64,000 nt of DNA from an uncultured Geobacteraceae bacterium (GCA_903875605.1 CAIQWT010000061.1:1-64000), one strand, 5' to 3'; shown: positions 8,133 through 17,690, counted from the first letter of the stretch. Notes: a model not told the origin generated them from the letters alone. Numbers and translations are program-made.

Positions 8133-10064
8133 TTAAGGTGTTGTCGCTGTCGTCAACTTCGCGCTGTAGGTAAATGTATTTACCCGTGTATCGCCGGCTT
8201 TAGTGACCGTAAAGCTGTATGTTACATCTACAGTGCGGCCGTTTGTAGGAGAGGAATCAAGATAGAACACCGCCTGATTTCCGGCTGATGTGGTTCCGTT
8301 ACTCAAATTTCTGAATGAAGGCGTCACCATATCTGAGCTTGAAGTGACAGCGATATTACTGATGGTAAAATTTGCTCCAAAGGCAGCAAGCTTGAATGCA
8401 GCAAGTGTTGCCCTCCCGGCAGGCACGTCAGAAGGGTAAGTTACAACCGGTGTAGAAACGACAGCCTGGCTGAATGGCAGGGGAAGGATGTTATCACCAT
8501 AAAAATCCACCCTGGACAGCTCAATATAAGGATCTTTAGCGGTTATTGTTACCGTGGCGGGTAGGCTGTTATAACTTCCGTCACTGACAATCAGGGAAAT
8601 AACATAGGCCCCGGCCACATCAGCAGTAAAAGCCGGTTGAATCGCCGCTGTGTTTGAAAGTGCCGCGCTACTCTCCCCAGGTTTGGATGTTATCGCCCAG
8701 ATATAGGCGCTCAATGGATCACCGTCGACATCATCACTGCGACTGCCATCAAGTTTAACAACTGCACCTGTGATCACACTTCGCGTTGCCGATCCAGCAT
8801 TTGCGAAAGGTATTACAGCCGCAGTAGCTGTCGCAGTTATTGTAACTGTAACGCTGGCACTGTCCACCTTGCCGTCATTGACTATCAGATCAACAGAATA
8901 AACCCCTGCAACATCTGCAATGAAAGTCGGGTTGCCAACCGTTGTGCCTGACAGTGAAGCTGTGCTCCCGATTGGTGCGGTAAGGTACCAGCGATATGTC
9001 AGCGCGTCTCCATTAGCATCGCTGCTGGTTGTGCCGTCAAGCTGTACCTTGGCTCCGGTAACTACACTGCGATTGAAGCCGGCATTCGCGACAGGTACCA
9101 CATTAGCAACAACTTTTATGGTAACAACTGCGATTGTACTGTTTGTCCTGCCGTCACTGACAAGCAGGTTCAATACATAGGCACCAACAGCCGTTGCAGT
9201 AAAAGTTGGTTTGGCAACGGTCGCACTTGACAGGGCCGGAATAGTTCCGTCAGGGGTGGAGGTGAAAGACCAGCTATATGTCAGAATCTGCTTGTCAACA
9301 TCATTTGCATCATCGCTTTTGCTGCCGTCCAGTGTCACAACTTTGCCCACGGCAACAGTCTGTGTCGTTCCGGCATTCGCCACCGGAGCTGCATTGTCAT
9401 CTTCGGGTGAGGCCGTTACTTTGACTGTAGAAAATCTACTTCGCACTTTGCCGTCACTGACGACCAGATTTAAAAAATAGTCGCCTGAAATATCGGCAGT
9501 AAATGTTGGATACACAGCGGTTGCGTTTGTCAGAGTTGCACTGCTCCCGGCAGGGCGCTGATTGAAGGTCCAGCTATAAGTCAAATTATCTCCATTGGCG
9601 TCGCTGCTTTTGCTGCCGTTAAGTGTCACAATGGTATTTGTAAGGACAATCTGGGGAGCGCCGGCGTTTGCCACAGGAAAGGCATTATCCGTAGAGTCAG
9701 TAACGGTCACCGTAACAAAATCCTCGGCACTGTTGGATTTTGAATCGGTGACTTTCAGCTTGAGCCTATATTCGCCGGGCATGTCCGGCAGAAAAGTCGG
9801 ATTTACTTCTGTCGGGTTATCGAGTGCAGCAGCACTCAAGTACGGTGGTGTGATGCTCCATTCATAAGTAATCAGGTTGCCGTCGGCACCGGTACTCAGT
9901 TCACCATTCAGCGCAACAACCTCACCAGAGACAACATTTTGCGCCGGTCCGGCTACCGCCGCCGTTATTTTATTATTTGGTGCATTGCCGCCACCACAAC
10001 CGGTTAAGCCGAATAGCGTGGCTGCACACAACGTCATTACAATTTTTATTATTTTCCTGCTCAT
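8133..10064 (-). CDS. Surface lipoprotein with five PKD-type repeats
   Basis: 643 residues from the ATG at 10064, which has AGGGGG upstream and begins a lipoprotein signal ending in LTGC (lipidated Cys23, then GGG). An upstream ATG at 10205 in frame would overlap the multicopper oxidase gene and bury the signal, so it is rejected. Five tandem repeats of about 90 residues follow, each with an NAG start, an L(D/N)G-x-S segment, a Y-x-W motif and a final VSDG/VTDS strand: the PKD/REJ Ig-like fold. About 130 C-terminal residues form a separate, unrecognised beta-rich domain. PKD proteins act in adhesion or protein contact outside the cell. It is last in the five-gene metal/redox cluster, 94 nt after the oxidase. 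Confidence 0.85.
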   Translation of the reverse strand: MSRKIIKIVMTLCAATLFGLTGCGGGNAPNNKITAAVAGPAQNVVSGEVVALNGELSTGADGNLITYEWSITPPYLSAAALDNPTEVNPTFLPDMPGEYRLKLKVTDSKSNSAEDFVTVTVTDSTDNAFPVANAGAPQIVLTNTIVTLNGSKSSDANGDNLTYSWTFNQRPAGSSATLTNATAVYPTFTADISGDYFLNLVVSDGKVRSRFSTVKVTASPEDDNAAPVANAGTTQTVAVGKVVTLDGSKSDDANDVDKQILTYSWSFTSTPDGTIPALSSATVAKPTFTATAVGAYVLNLLVSDGRTNSTIAVVTIKVVANVVPVANAGFNRSVVTGAKVQLDGTTSSDANGDALTYRWYLTAPIGSTASLSGTTVGNPTFIADVAGVYSVDLIVNDGKVDSASVTVTITATATAAVIPFANAGSATRSVITGAVVKLDGSRSDDVDGDPLSAYIWAITSKPGESSAALSNTAAIQPAFTADVAGAYVISLIVSDGSYNSLPATVTITAKDPYIELSRVDFYGDNILPLPFSQAVVSTPVVTYPSDVPAGRATLAAFKLAAFGANFTISNIAVTSSSDMVTPSFRNLSNGTTSAGNQAVFYLDSSPTNGRTVDVTYSFTVTKAGDTRVNTFTYSAKLTTATTP

Positions 10065-10158
10065 GTTCAATCCCCCTGTCCGACACTTTGATGATGCTTT
10101 GCAGCGGGCTGCGCCATTTGTTTTAACAATGGTCACAGACCGCTGGTTGGATATGCCC

Positions 10159-13100
10159 CTACTTCCCAACAATCTGCCAGTTAGATGCCAGGTCCGGAGT
10201 GACATTAACAGCGGTACCGGCCTGTAAAATCCCGTTCATGTACCACACTTGCGTGTTGTTGGTATTCGTATTCGGATTTCTCCAGAGAATATCAGGTTTA
10301 CCATCCTTATTGAAGTCGGTGACTCCTGCAACGATCCACGGCTGTGCCATGTTAGCCAGATAAGTGCTGGCACTGGCTACGGTGGCGCCATTCATGTGCC
10401 ATACGTATGTATTATTTGTCGTCGCTGTGGGGTGTCTCCAAAGTATGTCGGGGTTGCCGTCAGCGTTAAAATCGCCAACTCCGGCAACGATCCACGGCTG
10501 TCCCATGGCGATCCTGTCCCGCACAATGTAGGCACTGGATGCACCCTTCTTGGCCGCCCCGTTCATGTACCAGATAAAAAGATTGTTGGTGGTAGCGGTA
10601 GGATGTCTCCAGAGAATATCAACATTACCATCTTTGTCGAAATCCGCTACTCCGCCAACCACCCACGGTGTTGCCTGTGATGCAACGGTAACTTGTGACA
10701 GTTTGGTAACACCATTCATGTAATAAATCATGTTTGCGCCTGTACTGCTGTTACGCCAGAGAAGATCTGTTTTGCCATCGTGGTTAAAATCACCGGTGCC
10801 GACAATTGCCCAGCCGTTGCCCGTTGGCGGAGCTGGAAGTGCCGCTTCAGTAAGCTTGGTAACATTATTCATATACCAAACGATGCTGCTGTTATTGGTG
10901 CTGTTGGTCCACAGGATATCAGCTGTGCCGTCCGAGTTAAAATCCTTGTGCATAGTAAAGTTTGCAGTATAAGTCTCGTTGGCTTTTACGGCAGTTGCAG
11001 TAATTGTTGGCAGCAGGGTGACGATAGTTCCTGCCGAATTTGTCCAGCTTACAAAACTATAAGCCGTATTTGGCACGGCGATTACCGCCGTTGCGTTTGC
11101 ATTATGGTTTACGCTCTGAGTGCTGGAACCGCTAATAGTGCCGTTTGCACCGGCAACAAAATGCAATGTATACTGCTGCCTCTGGGCGGCGCAGTTTGCT
11201 GTTGTCCCGGTATTAAACCCCGCACAACTCCAGGCCCATGGTCCGGTACCAGTTAATGCGCTTGCCGCTCCGGTAGTACAGAATCCAACTGTTGGCTCTG
11301 CGATAAAAGTGGTGCCGTTGCTAGCTCCACATACGCCATTTATCGGGGAAGTGTCCATGGCCGTGATGATATTTGACGCCGGTGAATCCCCTGCAGCATT
11401 GTAGGCAAATATCCGATAGCGCAAGTATGCATCCACCCCGACGATTGCAGCTGTATCGGTAAAGCTCGTGGCATTGGCAAGAGCGGTGCCGATCTTAGAG
11501 AAGTCGGTGCAAGTGTGACCGGCGCAGCGCTCGATACGGAAGCCGATTTCATTCTTTATGTTGCCGAGCGTTGTTGCTGATGCCAGTGGTGTCGGGTCAA
11601 CCCATGTTACATTGACATCTTTTGTAAATACTGCAGCCGTAGTCTCGGTCGGTGCATCAGGTTTATTGTTGATAACGGTCAGCACTATAGGGCGCATCAT
11701 GTCCATCTCTTCATGGCTCAGGATGTGACAATGCCAGACATATTCCCAGCCGAAATTCAGGAGAATATTGGTGACGCCGGCAGCGAATGGAGACGGGGCG
11801 ACATAAGCCTGGCCGGTGACCGGGTCAATGCTGGTGAAGCCCATAGTTGAGCCTGTCGGAATAGCCGGGTTAAGTGGTCGCAGGCTGTTGGTAATGCCGA
11901 AGGGGAGCGCGGGAGCACGTGGTCGTACGGCAACGATGGTATCTTCCAGCGGGCTGATTTTAACAACTTCTTTCCAGCCAAGCTCATTAGGTTCCGGCAT
12001 GAGGATTTGACCATCCCAGCCAACCCGGTTGATTACCTGTACGTCAAAAATATGGAAATGAATCGGGTGGGTATCAACACCGTTGTGGGAGATTTTCCAG
12101 ATTTCCGTGCCGTCTGTGCGCTTGTTATAACCGGTAACAGGATCAGGAACGACGGTGATATTTGTCGTCGTGGAGTTGGTAACGTATTCACTTGGAACAT
12201 CGGTAAATCCATAATTGACCATGGTCGCTGTAAGCGTGGTCGGATTGGGTATCTGCATGCCGAGATTGCCGCTCATGCGTCCGTAGATCGGGTCAAAAGA
12301 AGCGCCCATTTCGTCGTGCAGCGCTTTTGGTTCCGTTGCGATGATTACAGGTTCACCGGCGAGTGTAACGAACTGAAGTGACTGATCGTTTATCTGAGCA
12401 ATCCCCTCCCATGGAAAGTTTGGCGGGAAATAAGAGCTTGGATAGGCCTCGTTATATGCTGCCTGACCGACAATGATCGGTTCTTGCGCACGTTCGAAAA
12501 GAGTTTTAGCCGGAGCCGGGTTTACTGCGGTAACAGGTGCCAAATAGGTGAATTCCTTCTCCAGATTGGCCTGGCTGAAAGTGTAGGCCGGGTCTGAACC
12601 CGTCGTAGGGCGAACAATTATCTGCATGACCGTGCGGGTGTTCGGGGCATAGCCTACCTCAGGACCGTGGCCGTTTTCAAAGACACCAGTTACCTTATTA
12701 TAGGTGCCGCCGGCACCGAATCCGCCGGTATCGCGGTTATCCGGCGCGCCGGTGTAATAATCATATAAGCCAACTCCCGCCGGCCAGGCGGCAGGTGCGT
12801 CGTTGTACAGGATCAGGGTTTTACCGGCAAAATCTTTGAAATCAATGATAACGTCTGCCCGTTCTGCAGGGCCGAGTGCCAGCCCCATTTTATCCACATT
12901 GCCGACCCAGAATGCGGTCGGATCTGTAATATAGGTGATTGGCTGATGTTTAAGAGTTACCGGCTTTGGTAAAAAGCCACTTTCAGTGCCGATCTGTAAA
13001 AATTCTGGGCCTGTGAATGCCGGGTCAGGTACGCCACCTTCACGCCCGTCAACCGGCCAGAGTGGTGGCCATTTGCCTAGTGTAGCAAGATTGGCTGATG

Positions 13101-14760
13101 CCGGGAGCATTCTTACTTCGGTTTGGTTGGAGCGGTCCGCTGCAAGCAGTCGGGGATCCGGGCTGAGAAATTCTGGAGATACACCAACAGTGCCATCAAT
13201 CTTAGTCCGAAGCCCGTCATCAGCCACATAGATTGATAAGTTGAAAAAACGATCGTTGGCGGCATTCAGTACACGGAAGCGATAAGCGCGCGGATCGACT
13301 GTCAGTGAAGGAAACACCGTGCCGTTAACAACGGCGCTGTCCTGAAACGCTTCCATTCCCATTGAGGTGTTGGGTGTTCCTGGGATCTGGAGCGGTTGCC
13401 CAGGGGTCTTGCAATTTATATAAACCAATTTATATGGGCTGCTGCAGTCCTTATCATAATAGGGGTTGGCTACCGGTCCTTTTTCGATGATGGTGGCCGG
13501 ATAGAACCATGGTCCGTACATCCAGCGACCAAAAGGATTGACACCGCCTTTGCCTGCTGTTGAAGTCTGGGCCGGCATATAGACATGCGGCAGCCAAAGG
13601 TCACCATCCACTGTATTGCGGACACCGTTGACAATTGCGCCACTGCCCCAGTTCCAGAGCGGATCGTATTTACGGATTTCTGAAGCATTTACATAGGTTT
13701 TATCCTGGATAATCAGTGGAATCTGATCGGCCGGGATTATGCCGCGTGCGATCAGATCCTCCTCATATTTGTCCTGGATAATGTAGCCGGCAGCTTCTCC
13801 GACATAAACATTAAGCCGGGTAATACCGAAAGCATGGTCGTGGTAGAACATCAGTCGGGCACTCTGCTGATTAGTGTAATAATAGGTTGTTGAGCCGTCG
13901 CCAGGGTCCGGCATGTCAGGAACATTCTGCAGGCTGACACCCTTGTCGAAGGGGGTGTTTTCACCCGCCGGAGTTATCCACTGGTGTGGAGTGCCGTCAC
14001 TGATCCAGGGGGTACGTCCGCCATGGAGATGTATCGCTGCGCGGTTCTGTGTGTAACTGGCGCACTTGTTGCCGTCGACCGTGTTGTCGCATCGATCACC
14101 GAAACCACGAGCCGTACCTTGATAAGCAGGTCCAGTGCCGGCTCCCATTACTGTGGTATCGGTCGGAATGAAAAGGTCACCAGCGGAACCGACAGGCAGC
14201 CTGTTAGTGAACTTTATGCGTACCGGGCGGTCTCTTTCAGAAATAATAATCGGCCCGAGATAGTGGACTGAATCGGGGTTCACTGTTGTGTCAAGTGCGG
14301 TACAGAGGTGCTGATCGGCACCGCATTTATTTGCGCTCGGCAGTTCACCGACCGAGATGTTAGTGCCCTTGTTTACCTGGACATAACCACGCAGCAGTGT
14401 GCCGGTTGCTGGAAGGTCCGAGTGCATCTGCTCACGGTACTCTACGAGGTCTATTTCATAATAATCAGAACCGGGATAAGTCGTTACGTCCGGCCTGCCA
14501 ACATACAGATACTGGCCGAGATTATTGGCATTGCCACTGCCGAGACGGGGGAGGGTGTCGACAAATTTTGCCAGTTTTGGACTGTTCGCCCAGTTGGCGG
14601 TCGTATAGTAATCAGGGACGGCCGGGAGTCCGTTAACAAGAGGACCCGTTGGGATTGGAGGGGCATATCCCGCTCCGGCAAGGTGCGGGATGCTCCAGAT
14701 GCAGAGCAGAGTAAGCATCAGGCAAAGACGCCACACGCCATTCATTTTTTCATTTCTCAT
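10159..14760 (-). CDS. Giant extracellular multicopper oxidase (MofA/OmpB-like) with FN3, InlB-type and FG-GAP repeats
   Basis: 1533 residues. ATG at 14760 follows AGGAGA and opens a signal peptide cleaved after about residue 30 (LAGA). All four copper-ligand clusters are present: HLHGG near 245, YHDH near 305, HPIHFH near 897 and HCHILSHEEMDMM near 1005. The wide spacing between the second and third clusters is that of large MofA-type enzymes rather than short laccases. After the oxidase come an FN3-like domain, a Cys-rich piece, an InlB-B-repeat-like domain (GANGTISGSS) and five C-terminal FG-GAP/VCBS repeats, each with a calcium-loop motif such as DFNSDG, DFNHDG, DFDKDG, DFNADG and DFNKDG. 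In Geobacter the related OmpB is an outer-surface protein needed for Fe(III) oxide reduction, and MofA is linked to Mn(II) oxidation. The substrate here is not known. Confidence 0.9.
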   Translation of the reverse strand: MRNEKMNGVWRLCLMLTLLCIWSIPHLAGAGYAPPIPTGPLVNGLPAVPDYYTTANWANSPKLAKFVDTLPRLGSGNANNLGQYLYVGRPDVTTYPGSDYYEIDLVEYREQMHSDLPATGTLLRGYVQVNKGTNISVGELPSANKCGADQHLCTALDTTVNPDSVHYLGPIIISERDRPVRIKFTNRLPVGSAGDLFIPTDTTVMGAGTGPAYQGTARGFGDRCDNTVDGNKCASYTQNRAAIHLHGGRTPWISDGTPHQWITPAGENTPFDKGVSLQNVPDMPDPGDGSTTYYYTNQQSARLMFYHDHAFGITRLNVYVGEAAGYIIQDKYEEDLIARGIIPADQIPLIIQDKTYVNASEIRKYDPLWNWGSGAIVNGVRNTVDGDLWLPHVYMPAQTSTAGKGGVNPFGRWMYGPWFYPATIIEKGPVANPYYDKDCSSPYKLVYINCKTPGQPLQIPGTPNTSMGMEAFQDSAVVNGTVFPSLTVDPRAYRFRVLNAANDRFFNLSIYVADDGLRTKIDGTVGVSPEFLSPDPRLLAADRSNQTEVRMLPASANLATLGKWPPLWPVDGREGGVPDPAFTGPEFLQIGTESGFLPKPVTLKHQPITYITDPTAFWVGNVDKMGLALGPAERADVIIDFKDFAGKTLILYNDAPAAWPAGVGLYDYYTGAPDNRDTGGFGAGGTYNKVTGVFENGHGPEVGYAPNTRTVMQIIVRPTTGSDPAYTFSQANLEKEFTYLAPVTAVNPAPAKTLFERAQEPIIVGQAAYNEAYPSSYFPPNFPWEGIAQINDQSLQFVTLAGEPVIIATEPKALHDEMGASFDPIYGRMSGNLGMQIPNPTTLTATMVNYGFTDVPSEYVTNSTTTNITVVPDPVTGYNKRTDGTEIWKISHNGVDTHPIHFHIFDVQVINRVGWDGQILMPEPNELGWKEVVKISPLEDTIVAVRPRAPALPFGITNSLRPLNPAIPTGSTMGFTSIDPVTGQAYVAPSPFAAGVTNILLNFGWEYVWHCHILSHEEMDMMRPIVLTVINNKPDAPTETTAAVFTKDVNVTWVDPTPLASATTLGNIKNEIGFRIERCAGHTCTDFSKIGTALANATSFTDTAAIVGVDAYLRYRIFAYNAAGDSPASNIITAMDTSPINGVCGASNGTTFIAEPTVGFCTTGAASALTGTGPWAWSCAGFNTGTTANCAAQRQQYTLHFVAGANGTISGSSTQSVNHNANATAVIAVPNTAYSFVSWTNSAGTIVTLLPTITATAVKANETYTANFTMHKDFNSDGTADILWTNSTNNSSIVWYMNNVTKLTEAALPAPPTGNGWAIVGTGDFNHDGKTDLLWRNSSTGANMIYYMNGVTKLSQVTVASQATPWVVGGVADFDKDGNVDILWRHPTATTNNLFIWYMNGAAKKGASSAYIVRDRIAMGQPWIVAGVGDFNADGNPDILWRHPTATTNNTYVWHMNGATVASASTYLANMAQPWIVAGVTDFNKDGKPDILWRNPNTNTNNTQVWYMNGILQAGTAVNVTPDLASNWQIVGK

Positions 14761-14884
14761 GCGGTTCTCCTGTTTTTATGTGTTTGATGTCTTTGTATTT
14801 CCAGCATTTCTAACTAATACCCCATGTTAACCCATCCAAATATCTCCTTATTTTAGTTGGAGACTCCAGGTTTTATCCCCATGC

Positions 14885-14901
14885 GGTGGGGGTGGGTGGG
14901 G
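14885..14901 (+). other. G-run cluster (possible G-quadruplex)
   Basis: Four G runs (2, 5, 3 and 4 bases) separated by single T residues lie in the 160-nt gap between the oxidase gene and the small exported-protein gene. They are on the strand opposite to the transcript, so the mRNA would be C-rich. I can see no other signal in this gap apart from the oxidase ribosome binding site. Confidence 0.3.
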
Positions 14902-14920
14902 TTAGCAGTTTAGATGCGTA

Positions 14921-15190
14921 TTATTTTTTGTCGTCAGTTGGCGCCGAATGCTGAGTTTCCAGTCGTGCCTGATGAATCTTTATCCTTTCCTCTTTAAGTG
15001 CTGCTGCCGCCGCCTTACGTTTTTCATTAGTCATGCGCTGCTCGCGCTGTTTTCGGACGCTCTCTTTTTTTGCCGCTAATTCCGGTGTCGCCGGCGCAGT
15101 TGCTGCGGAAAAAGCCGGTCCGCCCGCCAATAACAGCAGTGCTGACATAATTATTGTGCTGACGATGGTTTTTAACTGATCTCTTTTCAT
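14921..15190 (-). CDS. Small exported Lys/Arg-rich protein
   Basis: 89 residues from the ATG at 15190, which follows CGGAGC. The first 30 residues are a clear Sec signal (MKRDQLK, a hydrophobic core, then cleavage near FSAATA). The mature part of about 60 residues is highly charged, probably one long helix rich in Lys, Arg, Glu and Ala, with no Cys or haem motif. It sits between the cytochrome/PBP fusion (38 nt upstream) and the multicopper oxidase, so it is probably co-expressed and periplasmic. I do not recognise the family. A role in metal binding or as a small periplasmic helper is only a guess. Confidence 0.65.
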   Translation of the reverse strand: MKRDQLKTIVSTIIMSALLLLAGGPAFSAATAPATPELAAKKESVRKQREQRMTNEKRKAAAAALKEERIKIHQARLETQHSAPTDDKK

Positions 15191-15228
15191 GTTGTGCTCC
15201 GTTCTTAAAATATAATTTGATACAGCCT

Positions 15229-16941
15229 TTAAAGTATGACCCATTCGCTTCTCGGCAGCAGTGGCGGGTCAGAGCCATGCCCAAGCTGTATGATATAACA
15301 TCCCTTTGACGCGTAACGCTGTCCGGGGCCAAAACTGAAACGCTCATAATCACGTACTATCAGGTCCATCTGTGTACTCATGATATCCAGCAGATGATCA
15401 CGGTACAGGTTGTCGTAAAGCAGATTAAGTCCGCGCAGGGTCGCCTGCTTAAGCATGGTGGTGCTGCGCGAGATAATCCTGCGGTCACCAAAATCTTTTG
15501 CACCCATCAGGAGTGGCACCTTGGCGTCAAAGCCACCATCTTTAGAACCGACAAAAGGCGTCAGGCGATAAGGGTAGGTAATATAAACCCTGCTGCGTAG
15601 TGTCTCCGCGATCGCCGCTGTCTTTTTCCCCATATATCCGGAAGAGATAAATATCAATCCCGTGGCTGGGAGTAGTTTCGTAAGCTTCGACAGTCTCGGT
15701 ACCAGTGCAGCATCGGTCCAGAGCAGCAGCACACCTGGTTTGTGTTTCTTGAAAAGTGCGGCAAGCGTGCCACGGTCTTGAAGTTGCTGCGCTGATAGCG
15801 TCATTGTGGTAACAGGCTGACGCTGCAATTCTTGCCAGCTGTTGTTAAATCCGCTCGCCAATGCTTTACCGACCAATGTTTCTTGGACAATCTGAAGGAT
15901 AGGCGTGTTAACCGGGAGCATTTTTACGTGATTGAGGTAACGTGCGGTCGCTTCGCCTTCCTGAGCGTAACCTTTATTGAAATAAAAGGTGTACCAGTCT
16001 GTTTCGGAAATTACCGGCAAATCGGTTATCGGATACAGGCAGGGGATACGCTCAGCTTCGCAGAAGTCGTGGATCGGGCGCCACTCGCCGTTTGAAATTC
16101 CGCTCAGTACGGCAAAAACCGGATTTTTACTGTTGTACGCAGCAAGCTGTCCCTGCCAGGTTTCCGGCGGACCTTTCAGTTCCCAAATATCAAGCTCTGC
16201 CCGGTTAAAGGCGTATTTCATGTCAACAGTTGGTTTATAGCCGAATTTTATAAAATCTTCGTATGTCGCCAGTTGCTGGTTCTTTTGGTCAATAAACTTC
16301 CGCAGCGGTTCAAGCAATGCCTGGCGGTCTTCTGCACTGACGTCGTCCGTTATAATAGTGGCGAATCTAAATGCACTGACACTGGCGCCTGGAGAAAAGT
16401 TCGAAGACAATATCTCAAGGTAGCCGGTCAGGACCGACATGTCGCGGTCTGACAGCGGATAGCGCGGCATAACATCATTGAATATCTGACCGGCTGGATC
16501 AACCCCGAAACGCATGGCGATCGCCAGTTTTTCGCGATTGTACGCCGGTCGTTCCACTATGGTTTTAGCGTACAGATAGCGACCCGCATGATCATGGGTG
16601 TCATCCAGAGACGGAGGCCGACGGTAAGGTTTATATAGTTTGCTGCCATTAGTCGGTGGTGTGACAACTCCCCCCTCAAGCGATCCGAGTCCGGCACGCA
16701 GATGGCAACTGGAACAGGAAAAGGCACTGCTGTCTATTTCAACATCGCCACGGATAAAAGCGGGCATCGGGTCACCGGACGGCAGTATACCGTCGCGGAA
16801 TATTCGCTCACCAAGGCGGATAATTTCTGCTTGAGGTAGATCAACTGCCGGCGGAACAGGCAGCGCAAAAACCTGCACGGCACAAAGTAAAAGCTGTGCA
16901 GCCGATAGTGCCAATGTCGTAAGTAATATTTTGCGTATCAT
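15229..16941 (-). CDS. Cytochrome c fused to a periplasmic-binding-protein-like domain
   Basis: 570 residues with a Sec signal (about 1-26). The first domain is a mono-haem cytochrome c: the haem site is CSSCH at residues 76-80, and the axial Met is probably Met158 in the segment MPRYPLSDRDM, the usual class I pattern. From about residue 190 to the end the protein reads like a type 1 periplasmic binding fold, as in ABC-transporter substrate proteins (segments VFAVLSGISNG, PILQIVQETLVG, LIFISSGYMG). No permease or ATPase gene lies beside it. It is 32 nt downstream of the SCO1-like gene, in the same cluster as the multicopper oxidase. An electron carrier that also binds a ligand is inferred. 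Confidence 0.8.
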   Translation of the reverse strand: MIRKILLTTLALSAAQLLLCAVQVFALPVPPAVDLPQAEIIRLGERIFRDGILPSGDPMPAFIRGDVEIDSSAFSCSSCHLRAGLGSLEGGVVTPPTNGSKLYKPYRRPPSLDDTHDHAGRYLYAKTIVERPAYNREKLAIAMRFGVDPAGQIFNDVMPRYPLSDRDMSVLTGYLEILSSNFSPGASVSAFRFATIITDDVSAEDRQALLEPLRKFIDQKNQQLATYEDFIKFGYKPTVDMKYAFNRAELDIWELKGPPETWQGQLAAYNSKNPVFAVLSGISNGEWRPIHDFCEAERIPCLYPITDLPVISETDWYTFYFNKGYAQEGEATARYLNHVKMLPVNTPILQIVQETLVGKALASGFNNSWQELQRQPVTTMTLSAQQLQDRGTLAALFKKHKPGVLLLWTDAALVPRLSKLTKLLPATGLIFISSGYMGKKTAAIAETLRSRVYITYPYRLTPFVGSKDGGFDAKVPLLMGAKDFGDRRIISRSTTMLKQATLRGLNLLYDNLYRDHLLDIMSTQMDLIVRDYERFSFGPGQRYASKGCYIIQLGHGSDPPLLPRSEWVIL

Positions 16942-16973
16942 GAACAGCCTGATATCCGGAATGCCAGATAATG

Positions 16974-17558
16974 TTACTTCTTCGCTACACTCTGATATTC
17001 ATCCCAAAATTCCCGTGAGCCCATGATGCCGAACAGTCGCACCCAGGTGCCGTCTTTGGGCGAGCGGATCATATTCAGTGGATAGTGGGACATTTTGTCA
17101 GGAATGTAGGCATTAAAAGCCCTCATAACAGTATTGATATCGGCTCGACTACCGGTCAAAAAATCCCAGTCTGCTTTGGCACGATAGCGTTTCAAATATT
17201 CCTTCAAAACTTTTGGTGTATCATTTTCAGGATCAATGGTGATTGATACCAGTCGCACATTCTGATTAGCAGCTCCTGCCTTGTTCTGCAGGTTCACGAA
17301 ACCAGCCGAAAGAACCGGGCAGATGGTCGTGCAGGTCCCGTAAATAAAATCCAGAACCACCGGCGTATCGCCATTAAGAAGCGATTCCAGGCGAACTTTT
17401 TTACCATCCTGATTGGTTAACACGACATCCGGAATGGTGTATTTTTCGACTGATCGTTTATATTTCGGACTTTCGGCCTGAGCCGGAGAAATAATCAGCG
17501 GCACTGTCATCAGCGCGCTCAGAAACAATATCCCGCAGATTCTGAATAGTCTTTTCAT
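16974..17558 (-). CDS. SCO1/SenC-family copper chaperone/thiol protein
   Basis: 194 residues, a thioredoxin-fold SCO protein. A signal peptide or N-terminal anchor spans residues 1-28. The metal-binding CxxxC is CTTIC (Cys76, Cys80), and the distal His is probably His158 in MSHYPLN. SCO proteins deliver copper to oxidases or reduce their Cys ligands in the periplasm. ATG at 17558 follows AAGGAA. It is the first gene of the cluster that ends with the PKD lipoprotein, and this position suggests it loads copper into the large oxidase downstream. Confidence 0.9.
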   Translation of the reverse strand: MKRLFRICGILFLSALMTVPLIISPAQAESPKYKRSVEKYTIPDVVLTNQDGKKVRLESLLNGDTPVVLDFIYGTCTTICPVLSAGFVNLQNKAGAANQNVRLVSITIDPENDTPKVLKEYLKRYRAKADWDFLTGSRADINTVMRAFNAYIPDKMSHYPLNMIRSPKDGTWVRLFGIMGSREFWDEYQSVAKK

Positions 17559-17690
17559 GTGGAGTTCCTTTGGATTCTCGTTAATAAACTCAAAATATGG
17601 ATGTACCTTGATATAAGTTTACGTTTTGTGTAAATAGGCCATAAGGCATATTTGAGTATAACTTTAGGTATAGGCTAAAATTAGCAGTGA

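Noticed and set aside
8920-10227. Several plus-strand open frames of 86-116 codons
   Set aside because: They are opposite the PKD lipoprotein and the oxidase start. Repeated domains in the true frame keep the other strand open.
10249-11404. Plus-strand open frames up to 158 codons
   Set aside because: They are shadows of the FG-GAP repeats of the multicopper oxidase gene, without ribosome sites or recognisable domains.
15027-15353. 108-codon minus-strand frame overlapping the small exported protein
   Set aside because: It overlaps the cytochrome-PBP gene end and the better 89-residue gene, and has no signal peptide or ribosome site.
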